From Sclerurus mexicanus (Eukaryota > Chordata > Aves > Passeriformes > Furnariidae), in contig VWZF01005254.1 in the NCBI GenBank assembly GCA_013396755.1, positions 186,319 through 250,318 of the forward strand: DNA of 64,000 nt, written 5' to 3'. Both the position numbers and the translations under genes were made by a program. Positions 11,051-23,854 of this stretch are shown here, in pieces. The notes under the pieces are model-generated. The model ran no database searches. It was not told the origin of the DNA and saw only the letters and a program-made list of their open reading frames with translations. The first letter of the stretch is position 1; every line of letters starts with the position of its first letter.

Positions 11051-14000
11051 CATGCTCAGTTATACCCATTGTTTTCCTCCTGGCCCTTCACTCTGGTGCT
11101 GCTTTTTCTGATGATGACAGCTAAAAGGATAGATACTATGAAACATGGGTATATTCTTTTTCTTGGGCAACTAATTGTGACAGCAGATAGTTTTCGTCTT
11201 TGCTTTGTCTGATCTTTGAAGAGGGTATTTCTGCTAGTCACTACTATCCCTCGGACAATTAGAGGAGAGCTAGGTCCTTGGGGTTTTCACTCAACAAGAC
11301 TGAGTTTTAGCAATCACTTTGCATTTATTCCTAAAGCAATATAAGATTTTCATCCTGGTCTGTTTTTTTTTATTAAGAGGTTAATTAACCTTCTTGTTTA
11401 TTTCTCTATGTCTCATGTTTTTAGATGTGACGAAGCACTTGTCCCTCAAAGTCAAAAAAAACAATTTTGCTTTATTTCCACAGGTATAGGCATTTTAAAA
11501 ATAGCTCTTTGGCAACATTTCCCACTGAAGTAAGAGTTGAGGCACAATTCTCTTTCTTTGGTGATTTCCAAGATAATATCAGTTATATCCAGATTATCTG
11601 TGAAACAGCAAAAGCTCAAAAAACTTCCAGTGGAAAGTCAGGGAGTGTCCTGCTGGAGCTCTTACATTTGCCATGCCTGATATCTGGATCCCAAAAATGC
11701 TTGTGGGCTGATTATCCATTTTTCCACCAACACTTCAGCAGGCTCAGTCCACTTAAAGCTCTATGGTTAAAATCATAATCCATGAAACAGGAATTCAAGA
11801 CCCTCAGCTGGATGCTTTCTGGGTTGATAACTCACAGAATACAGGGATTCAGAGAATGAAGAAATGCTTTTCCAAAGACTGCGGATCCACATACAGATTC
11901 CAGCCCAGTCTTTCTTCTCTTCTGCGGTTCTTTACACGTTTCATTTTTGGTTTTGAAGGAGACAGAAACAGCAGCCCATGGAAGCCATGCACACAGACAC
12001 AGAGCTGTGGAATATGGGACACTCGACTTTTTATCTACAGTGAAATGTTTCTGCCTTCAAGGGTCAAGACACACTACAGAAATATGTACTCTGTGTGTAG
12101 AATCTAACATTAGCTATTGGTATGTAATGTTTCTTTCTAGATTTATTGCATCTTGGGAATTGAACTCTGCTGTTAATCTCACATCTCTCAAAGGCTCAGG
12201 CTTGTTTCCTATATGTGGTTTGGATATACTCATAGGGGTCTGCTTTTCCTGGACTTGCCCTGCTAAGAAACATGATAAAGAAATTAAACTCCTTTTGACA
12301 TGAGTCTGTGCTAGCACACCATGGGCACTACAAAATGGAATGAAAAGATATATTATGCCATTATATTCAAACACTAGCCCTCTTCTATAAAATACTGTAT
12401 TTCATTTGACCCTGTTTCTAAACTTTTCCATTTTCTTGTGATACCAACCACAATCTCAGCCTTTGCTGTATATGAACTATATCACCCATTCCCTCATTCA
12501 TTCCTTCCCTTCTCTTAATTTTAATATACCCATTCTATGTAGTGTATAGATTTGCTTGGCCAATAAATGGTCTTTCTCTCTTTGTGGGGATGATGGAGAA
12601 GGAGAACTGAGTGCCTTTCCATATGCCTGCTCAGTTGGAGAATATTGAACTGTAGAGGACCTTTGACTGCTTTTGCCACTGGCAGTAATCACATTTGCAA
12701 ATAAAAGCTAACTGAAAATCATCAACTTACTAGCACTAAGTAGGCTGTATATTGACCTCCAGTTACTATCTTTAGCTCTACATATATCAGTAATGAATCA
12801 CAACAATATAAGTGCTTCCCCTCCAGAAAGGTGAGGAGATAATGATTTTCCTGTAAAATTAGTCAGACCTAGCCACCTCAGTAAATTCTTCTTTCCTTCA
12901 GAAAAATTGTCAATGTCAGTCAAACAATTTGAGGCATCTCTGGTAGATACCCTGTCTTTTTTTTCCCCCCACTACAATGCAAATAAATGGCTATTATTTA
13001 ATAATTAGGCCCTTCTTGTACCATGAGTGAAGGAAAGATAAACGTGAAATGAACAGAGACTTCTGATGCAAGATTTAAATCTAACTTAAATCTCAAAATC
13101 ATCCTTGCTTGAAGGTTTCTTTTTAACAAAAAGTCAGGAGTTCTTGTGGAAGCTCATTTACAGCAAAAGCCTTGACACAGGAATAAGGGGAAATTTGAAC
13201 TCTAGTTTTTACTAGAATGGGCTTTTTTCAGCTGATCCTGACACCCTCCTAAACTTTGACCTGATGCTTGATATAGATTGAAACATAACTAACTAAATAA
13301 ATAATAAACTATACATGAACAATCATCATGACTAGAAACAGGAAATTGAACAAATATATTTAGGACTTACACAGATTTAACACCTCATCCTCAATTGATT
13401 TGATGGACACTGAAAGGAGCAGTGCTCTCTTTACTTCTTGCTGTTCTGAAAGAAAACTACCACGAACACCTACTGTACTGATTGTGTCATTCCTGCTCTT
13501 TCTTACCCTTTGCTAGCACACTCCTGAATACCTGCTACCGCAAGTGGCTTTTTTAAATTCTACATTAGTTTTCTGCATTATTTGCCTCCCATTTTCTAAT
13601 GGATGTGGAGAAGTTGGTGTACACTAAAGCAGGAACTGTATAGTTAGTGCAGCGTCACTTGGGTCAGCTCTGTCCTCCCCTGCACAGCAGTGCTTTAAGG
13701 CCATATTCTAAAACAACACTGAAACTTCAGCTCTATCACCAGACTGGGTGACAAGACATGAAGTACTGAAGAGCAGACGGCCATGAACAGAACAATGATG
13801 GAAGAATTGCTGAGTTAGATAGATAGCTTTGCCACTTAGATTTTATAGACTTTTTCAGAAGCCACTTTAAAATTGCTATGCCAAGTTTATTTATCTACAA
13901 AATAAGATTAATGATTCTTTAAATCATTCCCATAAGTCTCCATGCTATGTTCAAACTGTTTTCATTATTGATTATCTTACATAAATGACAGCAGTGACAA

Positions 14001-17000
14001 TTTGTTTTTAACAACCTAATTCTGTGGAGTATATAGTTGGTTTTCCCTCTATTGTGTGTGCATTTTTAGTTGAACTTAATTTGTTTGTGAGATCAGATGT
14101 TAAAATAATAACTGCTGAAGTCTACACAAGGAAGAACAGCAGGATTTTACAAACTGGCAAATGATTTATTGGAATTTGAGCAATTTGTTCTAATTGACTA
14201 CCAAATATTTTTTTGTGGTTACTAAACATGTTATATGTAGTTAAAAACTGGCATTCTTCAATTCATTGTAACATAGATAAAAATATTCAATATAATATTT
14301 TTTTCCTGTTACAGAGGCAGGCAACATTTCTTATGCTAGCAATTAAAATGTTGTTTTAAAAAGTAAATAATGAGAATCAAAGAAGCTAAGACCAACAAAT
14401 AGAACGACCATTCCCCAAAGTTGTGACAAATTAGAAATTTTCAATATTTTTTAAGCTACTATCAGAAATAAAAAAGATGGGTCACCATGAGTTTGTACAG
14501 TGGCAATTTTAAGCTTGGCATTTTGGAAAAACTTTGGTTTCAAAGGGTTTGGGCTCAAAGTCAAACACAAGCTTTACTGAATTACTGTAGCTTAAATATT
14601 TGTTTCTAAAAATTAAAAGGTTTGAAACAATTTTAAAATCAAAATATCTCATTGATCTTTGCAAGTTTATATAAATTTTTCAGGATTATTTTCCCTAGTG
14701 TCAAGTGAATTTTTGTGTCATATTATCACACAGATAAAAGCTTCATGTAAGAGAATAAATCAGTGTTAATGAACAGGAAAAACTTTCAACACCCTGTTAG
14801 CCCACCCTGGTCATGCCACTCCTGGTCGTTCTCACCGCCTAGGGCTGCTCTTATTCAGTGTGGGGGTTGACCACCATTGCCCTTGACCCAGCCCATGGTT
14901 CATCTGCCTCAAGTTGCCAGGTCCTGGCAGGTCTCAGAGCTCCCCATGTGTTTTCCTGGCTCAGGACGCCACCTTGTACACTGCAACCCAATGCTCCCCA
15001 ATGGAACACACCTGCACAAGAGCTGATCTCCTTGGCAAAGGATAGAACTATGTGTCCTTTACTTTACATTCACTGTGATCATTGTGCTGTTTTAATTGTG
15101 CTGTTACAAAACATAAATAATGCCTTTTAGCTTCATCCTAATGTTTGCAGTCTGTAGTTAATAAATATAATGCCCTTTCAAACACAGTTAGGCATCTGAT
15201 GCTGGTTTTGTACAGCCACATCTCCTACTGATTAAACTAGAAGGAAATGCCTGTTGTATAATTGTTGAATTGAATGACTACTAAATTTACAAAAAAAACC
15301 CAAAAAAATGATTTTGTGCTGTCAGATTTGTTTCTAACCAGTTGCTTTTAAAGAAAAAGAGTAATATATCTTGAATCATGACTAGAAGTCAGTAACTACC
15401 CCAAGCTGTTCACAAAAACACTTTCAAAATGCAGAGAATTACTTTATCTTCCCAAAATATGAGAAATTGTTTAAATGTCCCAAAGACAAAGGAAAATTCC
15501 TGGGGTTTTGTGGTTGAGGTTTTTCTTTTTCTTAATTTCCTATACGAAAATTCTTACAAGAAAACCCTGACATTGTAAAAGCACTGATTTCTGTTTGAGA
15601 AACTTGTTTTGATTCTGTTTTTTGGGGGGGTTTTTTGCCAAAGATCAAAGAAAAGAATTCTTCATTTGTGCTTATCAGGAAACATTAATACATAAATTTT
15701 TCTCAGTGTTTTTCAATTGGCAGTGCAGCTGGACTTTATGCAAATTCACATATGCACCCTAAGAATTCTGTATTAGCAGATCCGTGTGAGGGTTCCAGTA
15801 CTGCAAAATCGCTACTTTGGTAATTTTTTATAGAAATAGGTACTTGCAGCCTTATTAGCAGAAGTATGACACGTTTGCATAAGAAACAACTGGTTTTATT
15901 AATTGATGACATACATTACAGAAAACATCTTTCTAGAATAACTTTAGCTTTAAAAGACTAAATTCTATTTTTAAAGGAAAAAGTCTAAAATTAATGTTTT
16001 CCTGCATGTGCAACTAGGTTTGCAATGAATACTTTCATGGGATTTGAAGCATGTAGTTTATTTTCCTTGATATGTTTATATCCAAAGACTAACAGTCATT
16101 TTTGCATGATTGTTTTAACCTTGTGCACAACTTAGAGACAGTTTAGATCTATTATGGTGCCTATGTAAGAGCTTTTTTTGTAAGCACGCATCAGAGAGGA
16201 CCCCACCTCTACAGGCTGTTGGTAGTGTTTCTGCTTTCCTGACAGCCATTCAGTCCCAAAACATCATAATCAAATTAATTACTACTGACAAGATATTTTG
16301 TGTATTTTCATAGCACTAAACTGACTCCATGGTGATCTATTTGCAAGAGAATCAAGCATAAGTATCTTTTTATATTTTGAGCATGATGAAAACCCTCATT
16401 TCTGTTGATGGTATTCTAGAAGTAGATAAGTATCTCCCTAGAATGTCTATGAAAGTTGGGAATGCATTATCACATCCAGAATATATATTTTAGGTGTGAA
16501 AATCATATTTTTTTCATAAATCTTCTTGAAAATAATAATTAAATTTGTGTTTATGCCTTTTAGTAAAATGGATTATAGCTTGATTATCTGGGAATATTTA
16601 CAGATAATTTCATATCAGTTTTACTGACATTTTAAAGCATCTTCTACAAAGGTTAATTATATTCTAAGAGCTTTTTAATATTTCTGCCACTTCTGTTGTT
16701 TTTTAACACAATGCTACTTGAAATAGTCTCCCTAAAATTGTGGAACTGTCACATAAAAAAAGCTTCATTACTTTGAATGAAATCTAAATTATGATGTATC
16801 TCACTATATAAGCATTATTCATACACTTTCAAATTTGGAGAAGAATGTGAAAAACCCTTCTTCTTGATGGAACATAAATTGATTTATATTTGTTAAATAC
16901 AGCTTTTTCTTCAGAGATCGACATCAACAATCTCTTAAACTTGATAATTGCAAATCTTCCATATTTTTCTTTCAGCACAGCAGTGTGTTTCCTCCATTAT

Positions 17001-17483
17001 CAGGGTACTCAGATAAAAGAAAATTGCCCCAGAAATATTTTCTTTTTTGTAGAAGAGGAAGCTGAAACACAAAGTTTAAGTGACAAGGATGCACGTAGGA
17101 AGAAGAACAAGCAAAATCAATGTGCTTTAAGGGAGAAATAGGAAGCGCAGGTTCAAACATTTTTTTTTTTTTAAGTCTGGTGACTTATAAAAAAGTCACT
17201 CATGTGACTTTGAACAAACCCTTTAGAGTTCAACTTTTAGAATTGCTTTTTAAGTTTTAATGTTCACATTGAGACAGTAAGGTTGCTCATAGCTTTTTCA
17301 AATAAGGCCCTCTGTGTTTCAAAAGCAGTTCTGACTTGAAGTTTGAAACCTTTGAAAATATTTTGATTATTTTTAAGCATTAGGATTGTTGCAATTTACT
17401 TTATTAAAAATTAATGAAATTTAAACTTCCCTTTATTGCCAAAGAAGTACTGAATTTCAAATAAAAGTTTGTGGCAATTCTTC
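11051..17483. other. Unannotated AT-rich DNA
   Basis: No exon or recognisable transposon was seen. A modest GC-rich patch at about 14775-15060 stands out, with its flanks at about 14100-14760 and 15690-16700 strongly AT-rich and free of simple repeats. The open frame at 14858-15130 (+) in the patch has no recognisable domain. Overlapping frames at 11467-12303 (+) are of chance length. Confidence 0.5.
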
Positions 17484-18015
17484 AGGGGAAGGGGAAGGGG
17501 AAGNAAAGGAAAGGAAAGGAAAGGAAAGGAAAGGAAAGGAAAGGAAAGGAAAGGAAAGGAAAGGAAAGGAAAGGAAAGGAAAGGAAAGGAAAGGAAAGGA
17601 AAGGAAAGGAAAGGAAAGGAAAGGAAAGGAAAGGAAAGGAAAGGAAAGGAAAGGAAAGGAAAGGAAAGGAAAGGAAAGGAAAGGAAAGGAAAGGAAAGGA
17701 AAGGAAAGGAAAGGAAAGGAAAGGAAAGGAAAGGAAAGGAAAGGAAAGGAAAGGAAAGGAAAGGAAAGGAAAGGAAAGGAAAGGAAAGGAAAGGAAAGGA
17801 AAGGAAAGGAAAGGAAAGGAAAGGAAAGGAAAGGAAAGGAAAGGAAAGGAAAGGAAAGGAAAGGAAAGGAAAGGAAAGGAAAGGAAAGGAAAGGAAAGGA
17901 AAGGAAAGGAAAGGAAAGGAAAGGAAAGGAAAGGAAAGGAAAGGAAAGGAAAGGAAAGGAAAGGAAAGGAAAGGAAAGGAAAGGAAAGGAAAGGAAAGGA
18001 AAGGAAAGGAAAGGA
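17484..18015. repeat. Perfect (GGAAA)n pentanucleotide array with GGGGAA lead-in
   Basis: The array begins with about three GGGGAA hexamers (17485-17502) and one ambiguous base at 17504. It then runs as AAAGG units from 17505 to about 18014 without a single visible substitution, which is 510 bases or 102 units. All purines lie on the + strand. Three long open frames (KGKER or FPFLS repeats) are by-products of the repeat and not genes. The N at the junction and the purity suggest that true length may differ from the assembled length. Such pentanucleotides are usually length-polymorphic. Confidence 0.97.
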
Positions 18016-18391
18016 GGTCATCTTTCTCTATGATGAGAAATGTATATCAAATCAGAAGACGAATGTGAGTGTAAATTAAATATCTTTTGTATTTATCAAT
18101 GCACAAGGCTGCCTGGAGGGTATTTGCACCAAAGAGATCACATTAAACACAGCAAAATTATCATTTAACAGTAAATTGGAAATTACAAAGACACTTTCTA
18201 AAAAGAGAAAGAGTCAGATGGAAGAACAATGTCAAAATTTGTATCAGGGAATGGAGTCCTGAGAGTGGAAACAGCAGTGGTCAAATCTTGGTATGACATT
18301 GCCAGAAGACACTTCCCATTATTTATGTGGGAATGCCTTAGCCTAGCCAGAGAGATGCCTTCCCATTAGGTGTCAAAAGCTGCCACGCGGG

Positions 18392-20684
18392 CTACACTCT
18401 GCTCCTTGCTTTTCTCACTCCCTTCTTCATCTCCGCTGTTTCACTGCTGCTGTCATGGAGGGTGTCATTAACTATCACATCCCCAATGAGTTCTTCCTTG
18501 TAGGTTTCATAGAGTTATGCCTGAAACTCTCAGTTTTCTTGAGGGTTTGTGTCCCACCATGTATTCCCTCTAGAAAATGTCAAAAGAATTAAAACACCCC
18601 AGAAGAATTAGAGTTACAGGTGATCCCTGAAACACTGATAAAGAGAAGGGAAAAAAACAAGGAAATAGTTGACTTCTTTTAAGGAGGCAATGACTAAAAC
18701 TCCTTCAGACTAATTTCCTGATCTGAAGTTACCTATTTTCTGCTCCATTAAATCTCCACTCTTCAGGGTGGAGTTTTGGACATTGGTTCTAAGAATGCTG
18801 TGGCAAAATACCTAATCTTCCTTTCTTTAATAACCAGCTTTCTTCTGAGATCCCATGGCAAAAGTCAAGGCACTCTCATAGACACTTCAACCATGATATG
18901 TTATGCTCCTCCACTTTAAAGGCAAAGTCTATGATGGTTCCCAAGAGGTTGTACAGGCGGTGCTTGCTGGAGGGAATGGATATTAAAACTGTGAACAGGT
19001 TGTCTGGGCATCTCCAGGCATAGAAAAATGTGTTGCTGAAATAGCAGTCAGTCTGTGACTGTGAGCATAACATGGGAAAAAACCAAACTGAAGCTTAGCA
19101 GAAAAACTTTAATACAGGATGAGAGGGTGCTCTTGAGACAGAACAGGAACAGAAGGGACAAGTATGAATTGGTCTAAGAAGAAGTGTAAAAGTCTTTTTG
19201 CTATTGAATTTTACTGGTATCATATCTCTTGTCTCATGCCCTTTTGTTATCATTCTGTTTCCTATATCCGTGATGGAATCCATTCTCAACTGTCACCACT
19301 GAGTGACTGAGTTTTTTGGAAGTTTTTGGAAGTTTTGCTGGCTGACATTTCACTTGGAGTGACTCCTCACTGTGCGATATAATCCAGGATGATGGCTCTT
19401 GAGAAATTAGAAAAATCTAATATTCTGCTTGAGAAGTAGTGAAAAGCTTAGTTCCTAGAGGAAGTGAAGCTATGGCAAATAGGGACTGATATGTTAAAAA
19501 CCAGACTGTGAGAGGACTTGAAATGTGAGCATTTGGGGACAAAAGGATTACCAAACTTTTCCAAATGTTCTCCTAACATTCTCAAAGCCCGCTATAGCTA
19601 ACTATCTTCTTCCTCATTATCAGGACAATAAGGAAGCTGAAACTGTAAAAGTTAAATTAGGGCGGGCCTACCATAAATAGAAACCCCTTAATATTTTCTT
19701 CTTCCCTAGACAGAAAGGAAGCCTCCTGCTCCTACTGGTTCGGATTCTCCGGAGTGACAGTTGCCTTTTAAGACTAAATACTAAACCTGAAAAACTAGGG
19801 CCTTCCAAATATTGTGGTGTACCTTCACTTCAGTAATAAGAAGAATCCAACTTTATTGTCCCTTTTCTCTCTTTGAGTCTACATTAATTTCTCACTTTTT
19901 TCAAACTGCATTGCTTTGACCTGCCACAGTTGCAGAAGATAGGTCAGTCGGTGTCCTCCGAAGGAAAAAGATCTCACTGGAGGGATGTCGAGTCTTTCTA
20001 AATCTGCACTGAGGATGGACTGTCCTTGCCAAGCTTATTGACAATATTTTTGGACAAGAAACTGAGATATTCCACGAAGGAATCATATTCAGGCAGCTAG
20101 ATAGCTTTTTGCAAAATTAGCATGCATTGGTGACTGCTTTGAATACACAATCTCTATGTGATCCCACACAGTGAGAGAGGAAAAGAAAAACTTTTGAGAC
20201 ACAGGAAAAAAAAAAACTAGGGAGGGTACAAAATGCAGATAGGCAGAATGTCAAATAATTGAGAAATAAAGGAGAAAAGAGGGACAATAAATATCCTTTC
20301 AAGGAATGTCTTTGATCAAAGCAAGTAGACACCATGGTTTTTGTTTAGACTGTTGTTTACCCTATGAGGAAAAGGATCCTCCAGTTTGTTGCAGGACTGA
20401 ACCCAAGAGGCTCTCCTGCAGTCTGTTTTCAGAATGACTTAGCTGATATCCACGTGTAAGGGAAGGGGGAAAGATTGTCTGTTACTGAACTATGTCTCTT
20501 CTGATTCTGTCTACAAAGGTAATACCTTTGAAGCATTTCTGAATTTTTCTATTGCCAGCAGGATATCACCTCCAAGCATAGCCTTGAGGCAGCTGCGGAG
20601 AAGTTGCTCTGCTTTGTCACACTTGCTCTCAGCAGAAGAAAGAAGCCAGGGACAGAAAATCCTTGCCATATCCTGTGTATCCAG
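18392..20684 (-). pseudogene. Unidentified decayed coding remnant, TPR-like part included
   Basis: Four protein-like open islands lie on the minus strand in separated frames. The first (20684-20511) gives 57 codons ending in TAG; its end, with G-D then A-I-E-K-F, A three residues later and a closing P, fits helix B of a TPR repeat (A20, F24, A27, P32). Its 5' side has a TTTTTT tract, a CTAAC branch-like site and CACAG, so it could be an exon. The second is at about 20470-20362. The third (20096-19879) reads LPEYDSFVEYLSFLS, shifts frame near 20025, continues with LERLDIPPVRSF and ends at a TAG. The fourth (18514-18392) includes ELIGDVIVNDTLHD and stops at TAG. Stops and a frameshift argue for a pseudogene or retrocopy. 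I do not recognise the parent gene, and the islands may not belong together. Confidence 0.33.
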
Positions 20685-22957
20685 TTAGCAAAAAAGAGAT
20701 GCTTTAACTAGTGTTTCACACAGAGATTGTAATAGATGAACTCATATTGTCTTGAAAAGTTTCTTTGCAATAACAAATTATTTTTATTATATAGAGAAAG
20801 TTTAAGAGAAAGGACATCTAATAATATTCCTCAAACACATCTTTGTTAGCAACTCCTTGACTCAGTCTAACCCACTAGGATCTGGAATAAAGTGCTAGCA
20901 CAGCTACTAATCAAGAATTTAGATATTGTCAGGAAATTATGAAAGGTTGAATTTTTTTAATTGCAGGCTTTAAAAATTGCATGTTGTGAAGTGCATTTTA
21001 GGTAGGAAAATGCAAATCTAGAGAACTAATGGAACATTTTATATAGATATTTATGTTTTAGCACCATATCCCACAATGACTATAAAGCATTCTTTTTCAT
21101 CTTCATCTCATTAATGCTGTGAGAGACCTGTTGCTTAAACCAACACGAAAACTCTTTGCCCTTGGAGATGCATATTGATGAGTATAACAGCTCTATTTCT
21201 TCAAAAGATAAGAAACATGCTATTGTGCTGCATTTTAATGTTGTGAAATATGAGGTGTTCACCCTGGAATTGATTATTGTGGATTGGATTTAGATATCCT
21301 GGAGAGAAGGTGATTTTAAAGTTAGATTAATTAAATGGACCCACAGTTTGTCACTGAAGTTTGATTTTTACATTAAATTGGTTTTCTCCTGCCTTCTTTA
21401 GAATTTTATTTCAGCACTGTTCTTACCCATTAAAAAATTGATAATATAAAAAAAAAGAAGTGTGCTGCTGATTTTTCCTTTGCCCCACCTTTATTCTTTT
21501 GCTGAAAATGGTTTCAGTGCATGAAGAGATGTCTAACAACTGCAAGACTTGGTAAAATCATGATATTTTCTCTTCAGAAGAGAACTGGTTGTGGATTTCA
21601 GAGATCTTTGTTTCTAGTTTTAAAACTTGTCTGCCACTTAATCTTTGCACAGTCTTTTCACTTGTCTGTTCTTCTGTGTTTGAATAATGACATTGAGAAT
21701 CTTTATAAAATGTTGTGGCATATATTGATAAGAAGAAATATGGTAGAGTTAGGCAGTATTTTTAAACATCATGCCATCAGATCGCAGTCTGCACAACTCT
21801 GTGTTTCATCTTTACTGATGCAAGACTAAGCAGTTATCAGCACCACAGGAGCCTGGCTCTGTTACACTGTACTCATCCAAAGAGTTGTTAACAATAAAAG
21901 ATTCAGAAAATAAGTGCTCAAATTTTCTTCATATTTTTACCCTTTATTTTATACTTTACCCCTGAGAAACTAAGGAAGCACTGTACCACATTTTTTTTCA
22001 CCCATTCTACCTAATGGACCAAAATTTTGTATAGAAGCTTTGACCCTAAAAAGAGCAGTACTTATGACAGAACTAAAAAGCTACATTTGGGAATAATTTT
22101 TAACTCATGGTAGACCTAGGGACTTCTATATAACATAAACTTACACAAGTTTCAGTTGGAACTCATTAATTTAGTTTGGTCAAACTAAAACATTTGTTAC
22201 AAGGCTCATTAATCCAATATTTAATTTAATTTTTCAAAGAACATATTGGCGTAGACCATACCAGGAGGATGACAGTGACTCTTCAGATTTATAAGGTCTA
22301 GCAATTTCCAGAATAAAAATCCTTTGTAAAATGTTCATGTCATCATTCCTTGTAGGGGAGTATCAGTACTGACACTGAGGTAACCTCCAGGAAACATGAC
22401 TTCTTTCTTTCACTCAGTTATAACTTCTCAAATGCTGACTGAAAATACCATTCCCCTCATGGTTGTTTGAAAGATATGGTCAGCTTTTCAAAATGACAAA
22501 GCAAGAAATTTGCTAATTTGTTTTGTTGCCTACAACTTCTGGTTTGTCTCCTCCCCTCTCTTCTGAAGAGGAAACAGAAGACTGAAGAAACGTAAAGAAT
22601 AGATAAAACTCAGCCCCCTGGTCCATCCTCTGTCAGTCAGAGTAGTCCAATGAACTCAGTTCCTGGGAGCAGAGTAGAAACATGACAAGACAGCTTCAAT
22701 ATTGAGAATTTAGTCTGGCATTACTGCCCAGAAAATTACTTCTATAAGCACTTAATTTCATGATGATTGCTGCTTCATCTGCAGTATCACATGTTGAAAC
22801 CATAAAGGTTTAATATCAGGGTTATACCAGGAAAGTGGTTTATGTGTGAAAGTGATTGCACCAAAAAAAACGACACTATAAGTAGTCTGAGCTCAGAAAA
22901 TACAAGTATTCTTAAAAATTCATCCTCTGAAAGTTTAACTCATTCTTCTGATCCTTA
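20685..22957. other. Unannotated AT-rich DNA
   Basis: No gene or recognisable repeat was seen. The open frame at 21521-21829 (+) has no domain and chance length. Confidence 0.5.
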
Positions 22958-23532
22958 AAGTCATAGAATAATTTAGGGTCAGAGGGATCTTTGGGTGAAA
23001 GTCTAGTACAATTCTCTGCTGAAAGCAGAGTCAGCTTGAAGTTAGATTAGGTTGCTTACGGCATTCATTGTTCAATCAAGTTAAGTATCTCCAAGGTGGA
23101 ATTAAGGTGTTAACACACCTTAATTAGGCAAACTTTTTCAGTGGTTTACCATCCTTTGATTTTTCCAAGATTAATACATATACCAAGAATATATAATATT
23201 CATAATTCAAAATAATTTAGATTTGCCTTTCTGCAGTTTGTATGTGTTGCATCACAGTGTACCTTTATGAAACATGTCTGTCTTCTCTGTAGCTACCCAT
23301 GACCTGAAGATAGCAGTCCATTGATCAATTAGAGGTGCTAAGATGCTAAAGCACCATCAGAGCTTTATTCTCCTGAACAAACAAAACCAGTTCATTCAAT
23401 CTCTTCTCAAACATCTAGAGCTCTAGTACCATGATCATTTCGGTAACATTTCACTGAACTTACCTCAGTTAATCAATACCTATTGAGAGGCCAAAGCGGC
23501 ATATAATACACCAGACTTGCATCTTCAGAAAC
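22958..23532 (-). mobile_element. CR1 LINE 3' part, old copy
   Basis: Read on the + strand, the element starts with the reversed CR1 tail 'GTCATAGAATAATTTAGGG' (22961-22979). It continues through the reversed blocks 'GTATCTCCAAGG' (23083-23094), 'GGCAAACTTTTTCAGTGG' (23127-23144) and 'CCAGTTCATTCAATCTCTTC' (23388-23407). It ends near 'AATACACCAGACTTGCATCT', which corresponds to ORF2 sequence before the 3' UTR. Divergence is high and no frame is open. The order of blocks over nearly 600 bp makes CR1 identity sound; the 5' limit is approximate. Confidence 0.82.
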
Positions 23533-23648
23533 TAAATAGCTGAAGTTTTGAACTAATTGCAAGAGCAAAAATAAAGTTGAAGCTCTTACTTGGCAACTTG
23601 GGCTGCTGCTCAGAAAAGGGAAATCTAAAGTATAAGAACATGCATAAC

Positions 23649-23673
23649 AATATGCATAATATTAATGCATATT
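23649..23673. promoter_or_regulatory. Inverted repeat of AATATGCAT with POU/homeobox-like sites
   Basis: The arms AATATGCAT (23649-23657) and ATGCATATT (23665-23673) are exact reverse complements, with a 7-base spacer. More ATGCAT and ATTAAT cores occur nearby (23641-23707), including GTGCAAAT at 23681-23688. The site lies in the gap between a CR1 and an LTR. Binding by POU or homeodomain proteins is inference. Confidence 0.3.
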
Positions 23674-23854
23674 AATAGCAGTGCAAATATATATTAAAAT
23701 ATGCATGAAACCTTTTTTTTTAATGCCTCCCAGTAAATTTTACAGAATAAAGACAAATAAGAACAGATCCTTGCTAGTAGTTGTTATCAGAAGACATAAG
23801 GTCCAACTGTAGGTTATTATTTTTCTGTCTTCTGTTCTGAGTTTTTAACCATCA

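Noticed and set aside
17469..18079. Open frames of about 180-200 codons on both strands (KGKER and FPFLS repeats).
   Set aside because: They come wholly from the stop-free pentanucleotide array; any frame through it stays open.
19650..19680. GGGCGGGCC followed by ATAAATAG, resembling a GC box and TATA element.
   Set aside because: No CpG island, no downstream gene, and it lies inside the coding-like remnant read on the other strand.
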